Shown in pieces: positions 31,581-42,379 of a DNA stretch of 44,961 nucleotides. Below the pieces are notes generated by a model, which was given only the letters and a program-made list of their open reading frames with translations, was not told the origin of the DNA and did no database searches. A program made the translations under genes and the position numbers. Positions within the stretch are counted from its first letter, which is position 1. Every line of letters begins with the position of its first letter. The stretch is from Carex sylvatica (taxonomy: Eukaryota; Streptophyta; Magnoliopsida; Poales; Cyperaceae), in the NCBI GenBank assembly GCA_964058845.1, contig CAXKVR010000054.1, positions 1-44,961 of the forward strand, read 5' to 3'.

Positions 31581-32116
31581 TAGGGTTTTCAACGATAAAT
31601 ATATATTTTTTAAATATTTTAAACGAGCTGGCTCGGGCTGAGCTGGGCCTTAACTCGGCTCGTTTATTTTGGCCCGAGTCTGGACCGAGCGAGCTGGATC
31701 TAGGTCATCCGAGCCAAAAATCTCTAGCTCGCTCGTGACAAGCCAGCCCGAATTAGCTCGCGAGCTGGACTTTATTGGACTGCTATTATAAAAATTCAAA
31801 AATATAAAAATAAGAAAAGCCCATTTAAAAAATTTAAGAAATCGTCCAGCAGGCACATTTAAAAAATACATCAATTTTGCATAATTGCGCATTTGAAAAT
31901 GAGACTAGACTTAAAATTATACGGGGCTAAACCCTAAATCCACTGTAGCTTAACGAGCCGAGCTTGCCTGATTCGAGCTGAACTCTGGCTCAGCTCGTTT
32001 ATTTTGGTCCGAGACTGAGCCGAGCTGACTCGTTAACAGCTCGATCCACTACCAAGCAAACTATTAGCGAGCTAGCTAAAGGCGAGTCACAAGCGGCGAG
32101 CTTTTTTGACAGCTCT
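31581..32116. mobile_element. hAT-like MITE with GAGC/CTCG-rich ends
   Basis: TAGGGTTTTCAACGATAAA on the left weakly mirrors CTTTTTTGACAGCTCTA on the right. Both subterminal regions are saturated with GAGCTGGCTCGGGC- and GCCGAGCTGACTCG-like motifs. The 8-bp flanks do not match, so a boundary may be misplaced or eroded. Confidence 0.55.
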
Positions 32117-33126
32117 AGTCAGGAGCGACAGCTTCAAAGCCGAGAGTGAGAGGTTTTTTTTTTCTTTGGTTCCATAAAATTCACTATAGAATATTGATCA
32201 ATTATCAATAGATTTTCTTAGATTTTTTTTCTCAACTAAACAAAACTAGTGTTAACTTGATTCCAATTGGTACCAGATGTTGTTAAGTACATGTGTTAGT
32301 ATATATGTTTACACTAACGACATTAATAAAATGTAAAGAAAAACAATTAAAAGATACAGCTTAACATTTTAAAACAACATCACTTACAATGTAAATAAAT
32401 GGTTGATTAGAAAAACAAAACAAGAAAATATAAATTCATTGGCAGATAAGAACATCTATATGCTTAATAATTAAGATAAAAGAGATCATGTGTTGTTTCT
32501 AGCTCAGAACGGCGTACATTGAAATAAGTGCACATTTCATAAAATATTAATTAAGTGTATATTTAAGTTCAAATATAATTTTTGTTTTGTTTAAAGAAGT
32601 ATTTATTCTGATAATAAAATAGATGCACATATTTCCGAGACTTTTATTCATAACATTAAAATAATATAAACTAAAAAACATAACATGACATTCAAAGGAT
32701 TTTAAAATTTGTCATTTCAGGAAAATACGTAGCTATTTATGTTGGATTATCTAGTAGAAAGAATATTTTTAACTTTTATACTAAAATATTATAAAGGTTA
32801 GTTGGAACTATCAAGGTAACTTTTACATTAAAATATTACAAATGTTAGAAATGTTGACTCATGTTTTTTTGACTTTTTTTTTTTACTATTAAAATATTAG
32901 AAAAAAAAATTCTAGAGAAATAGATAATGTATCTTAAAATTTGAATATAATGAAAACACTAACAAATAATTCGGATTCAAAATTTGAATCGGAATCAATT
33001 GCTCATAGTTGCTGACTTGCAGTAATAGCACGACTACAATGTATGTAGCAGAACGAAGATACAATTACCACACAAAAAAAACATCACAGAAAATCCGAAA
33101 TAATAGGCCTCCACGACCACAACCCT
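32117..33126. other. Intergenic, nothing recognised
   Basis: AT-rich with no bounded feature. Confidence 0.5.
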
Positions 33127-33135
33127 CTCCCATCT

Positions 33136-33306
33136 GAATTCGTATCATTTGAGATATCTCAATCTTTGCGTGAAAAGTCCCAACCGTTTAAATGCGTTAT
33201 GTACGAATCTCAAAGCACACATAATACCGACCCCTACATCACCCTCGAATAAGCACCGGACACGTCAGTCACGCAAAAGTTGAGATATCTCAGAGGATAC
33301 GCACTC
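33136..33306. mobile_element. F-type MULE-MITE, 171 bp
   Basis: Inverted ends of about 37 bp: the left GAATTCGTATCATTTGAGAT and ATCTCAATCTTTGCGTGA mirror the right TCACGCAAAAGTTGAGATAT and CTCAGAGGATACGCACTC. The core GAATCTCAAAGC and ACCCCTACAT is shared with the E type. The flanks CTCCCATCT and CTCTCACCA match at 6 of 9 positions. Confidence 0.8.
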
Positions 33307-33315
33307 CTCTCACCA

Positions 33316-34027
33316 TTTCATGAATTTCTGATTTGACCCATTACACTTTTATTTGTACTGGAAAATCAACAGAGGAGATAAGAGAAGTATATATAACTTG
33401 AAGGATATATTTAACTTTTATTAATTTAATTTAAAAAATATTACATTTAGATCAATTTTCCAATAAGAATATTTTTTAACATTTTTAGGTTTCATATTGA
33501 AACATTTTATTTGTCTACAAATTTATAATTCAAAACAGAAGCGTGTGAAAATGAAATATGACAAAAAAAAATTATCATATCAGACCTTGCAGAAGGATGT
33601 GAACCAACTAATTTTCACCATCAGATGTTAACCTAATAAATAGTTTAATAAACTGAAAATTATGGTACTCATTAATAAATCAGATCATGAGTTGAACTTG
33701 TGGATAGAGTCTTTTTTTTTGGACCGTCAGATCCGCTTTGGCACGAATATTAAAGGGGCCGTGCCAGCTATTGCTTTTTCATTTATCTTTCATTAAGTTT
33801 TCCTTCACCCGAAATCTGATCGAACGGTCCCAATACAAACTCATAATTTGATGAGTTACTTACTAATTAAGTGAATCTTAGATGAGATTATAAAAATGTT
33901 GTCATCAAATTGGGAATAAGATTATTTTCTAAGTGATCGATGAAATATTGAGTTTGAAAATTTGTGGGGTTAATTAAAATTTAAAGCTTGTCAGGTGAAA
34001 ATTTGTGAAGCCTCTAGAAGTAAGATG
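33316..34027. other. Intergenic; possible decayed MITE at 33718-33840
   Basis: GACCGTCAGATCCGCTTTGG and GAAATCTGATCGAACGGTCC form an imperfect inverted pair around 33722 and 33840. It probably marks another small element. Nothing else is seen. Confidence 0.35.
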
Positions 34028-34180
34028 TGAGTCCGAATCTCTCCATTACCTCACCGTTCGATTTTGAATCCAAGGCAATCCGAGTCGAAGCATGTACACA
34101 CACGGTACTCATTACGATTTGTGCCAAAATATAATGAACGGATCAGATTTAAACTCAAACGGCGAGGTACTTCAGATGAT
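34028..34180. mobile_element. Possible G-like MITE
   Basis: TTACCTCACCGTTCGATTTT on the left mirrors GATTTAAACTCAAACGGCGA followed by GGTAC on the right. Boundaries and target duplication are unresolved. Confidence 0.45.
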
Positions 34181-34269
34181 GTTGGTTCTGCTGCACCACT
34201 TTTATGAGCTTTTATTTGTGCTACCCACAAATTTGAGCCAGCTAGCCAGCTGGATGCATGCAATCCACC

Positions 34270-34394
34270 GAGTGCGTATTCGCTGAGGTATCTCATATTA
34301 GTTGTGCCTTGAGATTCGTGCAGAATGTATTTGAACGGTTGATATTCTCCAAAAAGTCGCGCAAAATATGAAATATCTCAGGGGATGCGAATTC
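34270..34394. mobile_element. F-type MULE-MITE, 125 bp, perfect 9-bp TSD
   Basis: The ends GAGTGCGTATTCGCTGAGGT and ATCTCAGGGGATGCGAATTC are inverted. CAATCCACC flanks both sides exactly (34261-34269 and 34395-34403). The core TTGAGATTCGTGCAGAATG and AACGGTTGA is that of the F/E families in shortened form. Confidence 0.9.
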
Positions 34395-34435
34395 CAATCC
34401 ACCTATGCTTTAATCCTTAGACCATCACTTTCCAG

Positions 34436-35749
34436 CCGACATTTTTAAAAATACCCAAAAATAAAAATAAATTATTAAGAATAAACAGAGTTTGGACATA
34501 ATTTTAAAAATGCCCAAACCGTGAAAAAAATCCACGGTTTTGAATTTTTATTCAAAACCGTGGAATAAATTCACGGTTTTGATTAAAAATTCGAAACCGT
34601 GGATTTATTCCACGGTTCTGAATTTTTATTCTTTTTTTTTTTTTTTTTTTACTGGTTAAATCACGGTTTATTTTTTTTATATGTATATCATGTATATGTA
34701 TATGTATATGTATATCAATGTTCTATTTTTAGTTCATTTCAAATAATGAATTATGTACATAATTAATAAAATTTATAACCAAAATATAGCACCTATACAA
34801 TTTTTATAAATTCACGGTTCTAAATTATTATTATTATTTTTTTGCACTATTAAGGTTTGAATAAATAAAAGATCCACGGTTTATTTTTTTATGTATATAT
34901 ATATATAATATAATATAATATAATATATGTATAGTATATATAATATAAATGTTCAACATAATAGATATGTTAAATTTTTTAGTTCAACATGATGATGTAT
35001 ATATAATATAATATAAATGTTCTATTTTTAGTTCATTTCAAATAATGAATTATGTACATAATTAATAAAAATTTATAACCAAAATATAGCACCTATACAT
35101 TTTTATTCAATTTTTATAAATTCATGGTCCTGAATTTTTATTAATTTTTTTTTTTTGCTTTTTTTTTTTTTGCACTATTAAGGTTTGAATAAATAAAGAT
35201 CCACGGTTTTTTTTTATGTATATATATAATATAATATAATATATGTATATGTATATATAATATAAAAATATTTTAAAATAAACCGTGAATCTTTTATTTA
35301 TTCAAACCTTAATAGTGCACAAAAAAAAAAAAATTTAGAACCGTGAATTTATAAAAATTGTATAGGTGCTATATTTTGGTTATAAATTTTATTAATTATG
35401 TACATAATTCATTATTTGAAATGAACTAAAAATAGAACATTTATATACATATACATATTATACATATACATATACATCATATACATATACATATACATAT
35501 ATACATAAAAAAATAAACCGTGATTTAACCAGTAAAAAAAAGAAAAAAAAAAGAATAAAAATTCAGAACCGTGGAATAAATCCACGGTTTCGAATTTTTT
35601 AATTAAAACCGTGAATTTATTCCACGGTTTTGAATAAAAATTCAAAACCGTGGATTTTTTCCACGGTTTGAGCATTTTTAAAATTCTGTCCAAACTCTGG
35701 TTATTCTTAATAATTTATTTTTATTTTTGAGTATTTTTAAAAATATCGG
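34436..35749. mobile_element. Foldback MULE-like element (H), 1314 bp, perfect 9-bp TSD
   Basis: The left end CCGACATTTTTAAAAATAC and right end GTATTTTTAAAAATATCGG are inverse with one mismatch. ACTTTCCAG flanks both sides exactly (34427-34435 and 35750-35758). The inverted arms are each several hundred bases long (about 34436-34870 and 35275-35749). Each arm contains alternating CCACGGTTTTGAATTTTTA and AAAACCGTGGAATAAA modules, i.e. dyads within the arms. A segment of the left arm (about 34722-34925) is directly duplicated at about 35024-35235. No transposase is encoded. Confidence 0.92.
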
Positions 35750-35758
35750 ACTTTCCAG

Positions 35759-36200
35759 ATAATCCTTTTCTTGTATCATATATAGCAGTGGGGCCCTGGC
35801 CTCCCACCTAATAAAACAAACTACAAGGACAAATATTTTTCATAGAAATTAATAAAATAACATGAATAGAAATAAAAAAAAGTGTTTGATTCGTAATATT
35901 TTTAAAAATATTGGAGTCAGTTCCGATTCAAAGTATTTGAATCGGGATTATTGGTCCCAATTCAAATTTTTAATTTTTTTTATTCATTATGTACAACTTT
36001 AATAGAAAAACAATATTAAAAGTATGGATCGAAACTAATGACTTCCATCCAAAAACTTTGGATCGGAATTGTTGATTCCGACTTTTTCAAAATTAAATAT
36101 TGCAAATCAAACACTCATTTGTCCATGCTATTTTTATTGATTTCTATTGTGTCAATATTATTGCGTCATTATAAATGCGCTTTTATTTGAAAAGGGGACC
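35759..36200. other. Intergenic; short inverted pair GATTC / GAATC modules
   Basis: TTGGAGTCAGTTCCGATTCA and ATGACTTCCATCCAAAAACT then GGATCGGAATTGTTGATTCC suggest a decayed foldback at about 35890-36110. Ends are not resolved. Confidence 0.35.
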
Positions 36201-36209
36201 CAAATATCC

Positions 36210-36419
36210 GAGTTCGTATCCTCTCAGGTATTGCATAGGATTACCCTCACCTTACGGTTCGAGATTAAACCTCAACTGGTTTGAGATTCGGTTCACCAAG
36301 CATAGGGGCAGTATTATTGGGCTTTGAGATTCGTGCCAATTTAAAAAGAACGGTTCATATATAATAATGGTAAAAGATTTCCTTATCAGATATTGGAGCT
36401 AGCTAGAGGATGTGAATTC
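36210..36419. mobile_element. E-type MULE-MITE, 210 bp
   Basis: It begins GAGTTCGTATCCTCTCAGGT and ends GAGGATGTGAATTC (inverse). The interior has GGTTCGAGATTAAACCTCAA, GCATAGGGGCAGTATTATTG and GGCTTTGAGATTCGTGCCAA. The flanks CAAATATCC (36201-36209) and CAAATACTC (36420-36428) agree at 7 of 9. The 20366-20567 copy is the same unit in the opposite direction. Confidence 0.85.
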
Positions 36420-36428
36420 CAAATACTC

Positions 36429-37742
36429 AATCAGATATGTGAATTGTTGTTATAGGGACCTTTGTTTGTGCTTGAGAGCTATAATATATAACTATGATTT
36501 CAGTTTAGTACTAATGACTTTTAGTAAGGAGTTATATATATATATATATGTTGTGTTATGTGTTTTGGTCGACTCTGTCACTCAGAAATAAATATGAAAA
36601 CATAAGTATATTATTTTGACGCATTGCGGGATAAATTTATAATAATAGTAATGAAAATTAATGATGCTCACAATTTGAAAAGAGGAATGTGAAAAAATTT
36701 AACTTTTATTTCTCTTTACTTTGTATAATAGAATTATATGATTTACTATAAAATTGTACTACAGATTTAAGATAATTAAATTAATGAACTGTCCAAGATA
36801 TATACTGAGATGAATTAAAAGACGTACTACCAACAAGTTATTTAATGAACGAGGACCGGCAGAGTCATCTCATTTTTCAACTCTCTTCGAGTCAAAGTCA
36901 ACACATTGAGTCGTGTTTCATCTCATTTCTCCGCTCTATAGGTACCATGCATCGATCATAGATAATTAATTAATTGTATTTCGTACAATTATATATATCG
37001 CAGATTAATTTAGTGTCATTATAGTCATATAAAAATTACTAAGGCCTATTTTCTAAGGGACAAATTAAAAAAAAAAAATCCTTTCCATTACCCAGTTCAT
37101 AATTCCATTGGTGTTAGAAATTACTAATAGTTTTACGTCCGTAATAATCATTGATATGCACGGTTCAACATTTTATTGGGGGCCCGCTAAAACTGTTGTT
37201 ATTTTCCATGATTAATCAAAAAGTGAAAATAAACGTAATGATCTTTGTTATTATTGGGAACTGTCTATAAATGTTGTAATAGATAAGAAGACTTATAAGA
37301 CACTTTTTTTTTTTGCTCAATTGTAACGGGACCGGCATGGAAACTGACCCTTGAATCCTTATAAAGCAAGAAGATCGCATTCAATGGATGCATTAGTATT
37401 ATTGGTTCGCAATCGATGTTTGCGATGCGGTACTATTATTGATTTGCAATATAATTCATTAATTCCTCTATAAACACTATTGTGATGCCCTTTGAATTAT
37501 ACAAAAAAAATTATCAGCCAATGGCTGCGGTATCTCAGAATTTGAGCTTTTAGATTTCTGATTTCTTTTTATATTGCTTGTTATTTTGACGCTACTAAAA
37601 AAAACAGGTATCTGATATATTATGAACATGAGGGCTTTCCTATAACTTATAATTCTTCCTTTTGTTAAGTGCACCTCAAACAATTGGGATCTCCTTTTAT
37701 TTTTGTACTTTTTATTTTCCTTCTCTCTTGTGGTAATACTGT
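36429..37742. other. Intergenic, nothing recognised
   Basis: About 1.3 kb of AT-rich DNA with no gene, RNA or bounded repeat that I can support. Confidence 0.5.
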
Positions 37743-38158
37743 TACGATTTCAAATTAATACCTCTATTTTTTTGTGCCTCCATCATACTTCTATTTTTAA
37801 AAACTCATAATTTAAAACTTAAAAGTCAAAATAAAACCATTAGATATGATATACATCATTTTAACTATCCACATGTAAAAAATTATGACATTTTAATTTT
37901 ATTTTGGTTGTCATCAAGAGCTTGTACAAAAACGTACTAATGTGGATAATTTCTAAACTTTGATTTTTCAACTTATTGATTCACATGAAAACATAATTGA
38001 AATGTGATATTTTTTTTATGAGAACATAAAGAAAATAACATAGATCACATCCAATGGTTTTATTTTGACCCTTAAGTTTTAAATTGTAAGTAAATAAAGT
38101 TTTAAAAAATGAAGACATAGTGGAGGCACAAAAAAATGAAGGCAATTGAGCCTTTCTC
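37743..38158. mobile_element. A-type long-TIR MITE, full diverged copy
   Basis: The order matches 12137-12548: TTTTTTGTGCCTCCATCATA, AATAAAACCATTAGATATGA, AAAAATTATGACATTTTAAT, GGTTGTCATCAAGAGCTTGT, TAGATCACATCCAATGG and GTGGAGGCACAAAAAAATGA. The outer ends are more decayed and no target duplication is clear. Confidence 0.75.
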
Positions 38159-38349
38159 TTTTACAAAATAAATTAAAATTAAAACATATATTAGATACAA
38201 ACATTTTATTTTAAAACTCTACATAAATGTATGATTATACAAATATAATTAGTTGAATTCAAATTGAAATGTATGCAAATTAGAGAAAGAAAAAAAAATG
38301 TGATTGTTAGTTGTAACAAACTTTTGTGCTCACCTAACACAGACGCAGT

Positions 38350-38466
38350 GGCGGATCTATACTTGGTCGAGGGAGTAATAAATCACACTATGATTTTAAA
38401 ATTTAATCACGTAGGTTGAAAATTAATTGAATTTTTATTTTCTTAATTTTTTTTTTATATAGATTT
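38350..38466 (+). mobile_element. hAT-like MITE 5' fragment
   Basis: CAGTGGCGGATCTATACTTG is a typical terminus of the family at 26638-27059. No right end is found before 38467. Confidence 0.5.
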
Positions 38467-38570
38467 GTCACACCCTGCGGCCACAGGTCGCGACAGTCCC
38501 CCGCCGTAAGCATACAACTCTGTGTACTCTTACAAGGCGGTTCACCTTTCAATCAGACACTCAAGACAAT
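38467..38570. other. GC-richer patch starting TGTCACACCCTGCGG
   Basis: TGTCACACCCTGCGGCCACA resembles the first bases of some plant LTR retrotransposon LTRs. There is no second LTR, primer-binding site or coding part here, so it can only be flagged. Confidence 0.2.
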
Positions 38571-38589
38571 AAATAATATAAAACAAGTT

Positions 38590-38592
<3 letters not shown>

Positions 38593-38637
<45 letters not shown>
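38593..38637. repeat. (TA)n microsatellite, longest in the window
   Basis: About 22 uninterrupted AT units, ending exactly where the C-type end GGTTGGCTACTATGC starts. Confidence 0.97.
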
Positions 38638-38639
<2 letters not shown>

Positions 38640-38876
38640 TTGGCTACTATGCTTATATAAGCATATCCCCACATATGCTTATAACTCATTTTTGTATTTT
38701 TAATGTTCAAATGGTCAATCAGAACCGTTCATCTTGTTCTCCATATTAATATGTTCTTGGAGACTAAATTTTATATTTTTCTGAATTTTTTTACTATTTA
38801 TTAAGCCACTTTGAAAATCGCTGATCCAACGGTGGCTTAACAAAACGGTAAAATCAGAAGCCACCGTTGGATCAGA
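38638..38876. mobile_element. C-type half-palindromic repeat, copy 5
   Basis: GGTTGGCTACTATGC is followed by a perfect hairpin (38657-38666 with 38673-38682, loop CCCCAC), the core CTTGGAGACTAAATTTTATA, and the inner palindrome GCTGATCCAACGGTGGCTTA with GAAGCCACCGTTGGATCAGA. It is the reverse complement of copies 2 and 4. Confidence 0.8.
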
Positions 38877-38929
38877 GAGTTAATTTAAAAATTGAGAGAA
38901 TGAGTTCTTTGAATGGGGTGAGAGTTAAT

Positions 38930-39035
38930 TTAAAGTGGTTATTTATCGTGAGGGAGAATTAAATTCTCGACCTTTAAATACAACAACTCTAAAATATTTT
39001 TTAGCCAATTGTGTTATCTTCCCTTTCCTCAAAAA
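38930..39035 (-). mobile_element. Possible decayed tRNA-derived SINE head
   Basis: On the minus strand GATAACACAATTGGCTAAA resembles a Pol III A box. About 30 bases further on, GGTCGAGAATTTAATTCTCC resembles a B box. The match is weak. Confidence 0.25.
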
Positions 39036-39044
39036 TGAGGAATC

Positions 39045-39889
39045 AAAGCTGTATATCTCGTGCCAGGGGATAAAAACAAAGAAGCGATATGATCTAATTG
39101 GTACCATACTACAAAATAAAATAATTGAGTTGTACGTTTAACCTCTTTGACTTGGTTGTACTATCAAAGATCACATATATATATCATTGTTAACTATCTA
39201 ATTACTAACCACTCTGTTAAGCATGCCAACTAATTGTTTTGACCAGTCAACACTTCCTAAGTCCTAACAATATTGCTAATCAACTAGCTTCTGATTCTAA
39301 CTACCTAACTATATATATATTACTCTTAAATGTCCATGTATGCCTCTATTAAATTTCCAATCATTACAAACAAACTTCATCCTGATAAATTTATTTATAT
39401 TTGCGAATTCAAAGTTAAGGTTATTTTTGTTTTAACTAATTAATTTAATAGATTAAATTTCTGGATCATTTTTAATTAAATATTTCGTCAAAACCCATAA
39501 AACCGAAGAAAAGAAAAATAAAATTGACAAGTTTCCTCTATTTTCATGATCCGATCTCAATACTGTGATCTCATTTAGAAAGTCCAGTCTCAGTTGATTT
39601 ATTAATTATATCTTATATTGATATATTATATCATAAAAGGAATATATTTGATCCCGTCTCAGATAATTATTTTCTAAATGTTGTTTTTAATAAAATTGGA
39701 ATCAGTTGTAATTGCTTTCTATAAGTATAACTGTATAAGTGTGGGACTACTGCTAGCTCATGAGGTGCTTAAATTACAGCCCTCATCATTTAAATTTATT
39801 AATTCTGTATATTGAATTTTAATCAACTTTGTTTTTGTTTTGTTTTTTTTATGAGTAAAGTTTTATTATATAGTATAGTTTTCTTCATA
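39045..39889. other. Intergenic, nothing recognised
   Basis: AT-rich with no feature seen. Confidence 0.5.
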
Positions 39890-39894
39890 AATTA

Positions 39895-40065
39895 TCATAT
39901 GTGTGCTTGTAGCATAGTAGTTAGAGTTCCAAATTATTATTACGGAGACTTAGGTTCGAGTCTCGATCATGTTTCTCCATCTAAATTTTATAATTCCGCA
40001 TTACGTCCAAGTATATATTGGAAAGTTCTTATGATTTATTTAATGAAAAAAACCAAACCATTTTA
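39895..40065 (+). mobile_element. tRNA-derived SINE
   Basis: TGTAGCATAGTAGTTAGAG (about 39909-39927) fits a tRNA A box. GGTTCGAGTCT at 39953-39963 fits the B box, at tRNA-like spacing. The sequence cannot fold as a functional tRNA (no matching acceptor stem). The body runs to an A-rich end near 40040-40062. The family is not identified. Confidence 0.55.
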
Positions 40066-40372
40066 ATTTCAATCTAATTATATTATATCTCAACCGCAGA
40101 AAATTTAATAATGCAAACTATAAATAAACTTAAGTTGAACAAAAAAGACCCGCAAAAAGTTAGGTAAGCTTAATTATAAAATAATATATTGGGTAGAAGT
40201 ATTAATTGATAGCTGATCAGCTAACTAAATATATTTAAAACTATTTTTCGAAACGATCAATACAAGCTAGGTTTTACTGTTTAAGTTGTCGTAAAGTAAA
40301 CGAATCAATTGGATGGCAGTAGATCGAGGCAGATGGCAATTTAGCCCCCTATGCGGCTATGCATCACCATGA
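40066..40372. other. Intergenic, nothing recognised
   Basis: No feature seen. Confidence 0.5.
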
Positions 40373-40553
40373 CACCATATATATATGATCTGCCATTTTT
40401 AATCTCTGTATTTTGAATCCTAACTTTACTAATTTACAACAGGTTGATGACAGATCATATATATGGTGGGCCCGACCACTGCACCGCAATTCAGGAGCAA
40501 ATTAAGGGTACCTCCCTTCCCACCTATTCTGAGGACGTGGCATATATATGGTG
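40373..40553. repeat. Inverted and direct repeats around CATATATATGGTG
   Basis: The arm at 40373-40392 (CACCATATATATATGATCTG) is inverse to 40451-40468 (CAGATCATATATATGGTG). CATATATATGGTG recurs directly at 40541-40553. GACGTGGC (a G-box/ABRE-like core) and TGGGCCCGACC lie between or beside them. This could be regulatory DNA, but no gene start is identified nearby. Confidence 0.55.
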
Positions 40554-40979
40554 CCTTCGACCATGGCATTCCAAAATCATTATTCTTGTCAGAACAATTG
40601 TATTCATATATATAAGAGATTTGAGCAACAAACAGATGCAATTGTTCAACAAGCAAGATAAATTCAGATTTTTGGTTGTTAGTTTTAAAAAATGAAAATG
40701 AACAGTTGTATATCCACACGTTAGTGGTAAACTGAAACTTTTTTAAGTTTCAAATTAAAGACCATAGTTTAGGCAACTTCAATGCAATGGATCAGTTCAC
40801 AATTAAAAGACTAAATACAGACAACAACTTCATGACCTTGTATTACTTCGTTGAGCTGTACATCCAACTTAGTTATATTTATTAGCATTTAGGGGCATTA
40901 CAGTACATCCAACAAGTTACATATTGCAACACCTCAGTGCTCTTTTAAATTTAATATAAATATATATTTCAGGTGAAAC
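40554..40979. other. Intergenic, nothing recognised
   Basis: No feature seen. Confidence 0.5.
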
Positions 40980-40987
40980 GAGCTCTT

Positions 40988-41430
40988 GCTATATAATATA
41001 CATCCAGTATCATTGTTATTGTCATCTCGATCTCCCTCTTTGAAATTAAAGCTCGATAAAGCCCACCAAAAACTCTCTTTTTTAAACGACTGCCAAGCTA
41101 CTCTCTCCGCTCTCTCTCTTTAAAGAAATCTCGACGTGCAACTGAAAAGAAAAATAAGAAGCCGATGGGACAGGAGGAGAGAGAGAGGCATGCACGGATT
41201 TGAACTTTCGAGTTCAATTTTGTTTTGGGGTTGGTCTGTCATCGGGAAGGAGAAGAAAGAAAAAGGGAATGTGTTTTGGGTGTGGGATGGCCTTGTCAGA
41301 GACAAGAGGGATATAATTTAATAGGGACTGAGTGCCGCTGGTACGAGAGAGAGAGAGAGGATGAAGGAATGGGGGAGAGAAAAGTGAGCGTGTGGCCATT
41401 CGTATGGCCATTATTTCATTTCTTATAAAT
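40988..41430. promoter_or_regulatory. Promoter/leader-like stretch with strand-biased CT then GA tracts
   Basis: CTATATAATATACATCC at about 40988 is TATA-box-like. It is followed by a pyrimidine-rich stretch (CTCTCTCCGCTCTCTCTCTT near 41099) and then purine-rich tracts (AGGAGAGAGAGAGGCATGC near 41172, GAGAGAGAGAGAGGATGAAG near 41345). The region is distinctly more GC-rich than its flanks. Both strands are open for 60-70 codons, but no peptide is recognisable. It could be a gene's promoter and leader with the coding part lost, or an expressed non-coding locus. Confidence 0.25.
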
Positions 41431-41460
41431 GCAAAGTATAAATTTCATTTGAACTCCAAG

Positions 41461-41851
41461 TTTCAATTTTCAAATGCACCATAATTTTTGTGCTCCAATA
41501 TGTTTCGCATCTTTTATCTCTGTTCTTAAAATCTGAACTGCTCAATATAATCTTCATAATAAAATATGCTCTGAGACCAAATTTTATATTTTTTTAATTT
41601 TTTTTACTATTTTTTGGACATATACAAAATCACTGTTTTAAGAAAATTCTGAACCATCTGATAAAGTGATATTGTACTTATGTAAAAAGATAGTAAAAAA
41701 ATTCTAAAAGATATAAAATTTGGTCTCCAAGAATATTTCATTATGAAGATTGTGTTGAGCAGTTCGAATCGACCGTTCGGACTTTGAAAACAGAGATAAA
41801 TGATGTTGAGCATATCGGAGTACAAACTTATGGCGCATTTGAACCCTGCTC
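41461..41851. mobile_element. Long-TIR MULE-like MITE (B type), 391 bp
   Basis: Inverted arms of about 190 bp: the left has TTCAAATGCACCATAATTTT, TTTATCTCTGTTCTTAAAAT, GAACTGCTCAATATAATCTT and GAGACCAAATTTTATATTTT. The reverse complement of the right has the corresponding blocks in the same order and starts GAGCAGGGTTCAAATGCGCC. That outer end is the same as in the A type. No clear target duplication. Confidence 0.78.
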
Positions 41852-42379
41852 ATAATCTATTTAGATTAATTTTGAATTTGTCATACTTTATGGTTTATGG
41901 TTAATTAATCATATTTAAAATATCAGGTTATAACAAAAAATATATTGTAAAATTTTCAAAATGCATACTACTATATGATTTAAAGTAAGGGAGTGGATAG
42001 TAGTAACAGTGTAAAAGTGGATGGTGAAAAGTCTGAAGTGAGGGTATAAGTGTAATTAATCTAAGTATAAAAATTAATAATAAGATATCTCTATCTAATT
42101 ATTATGCTAAAATTTAAAAGAAAAGATGTAAAAGTGTTGGGTGAAAGAAGATAAAAAAAATGGGTAAAATGCGGGCAGTAAATACTCCTTATTTATAAAC
42201 AAAAATAAACACTTCATTATTATATAAACGATTCCTAGTTGTGTAAATGAGTATTAAGGTTTGTATGACCAACCAAAATACCATGAGATTTAGTGGGTGT
42301 TTTAATCCATTGGATATATTTTCTTAAATTGTGTTTGAAGTTGAATAATAATTTTTCACATCTCTTAGTTGAATTTATT
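41852..42379. other. Intergenic, nothing recognised
   Basis: AT-rich with no bounded feature. Confidence 0.5.

Noticed and set aside
38467..38570. Start of an LTR (TGTCACACCCTGCGG)
   Set aside because: Only a suggestive 5' string. No LTR end, partner LTR or internal retrotransposon sequence within the window.
39901..39970. A functional tRNA gene
   Set aside because: A and B boxes are present but no acceptor stem or anticodon arm folds, so a SINE head is the better reading.
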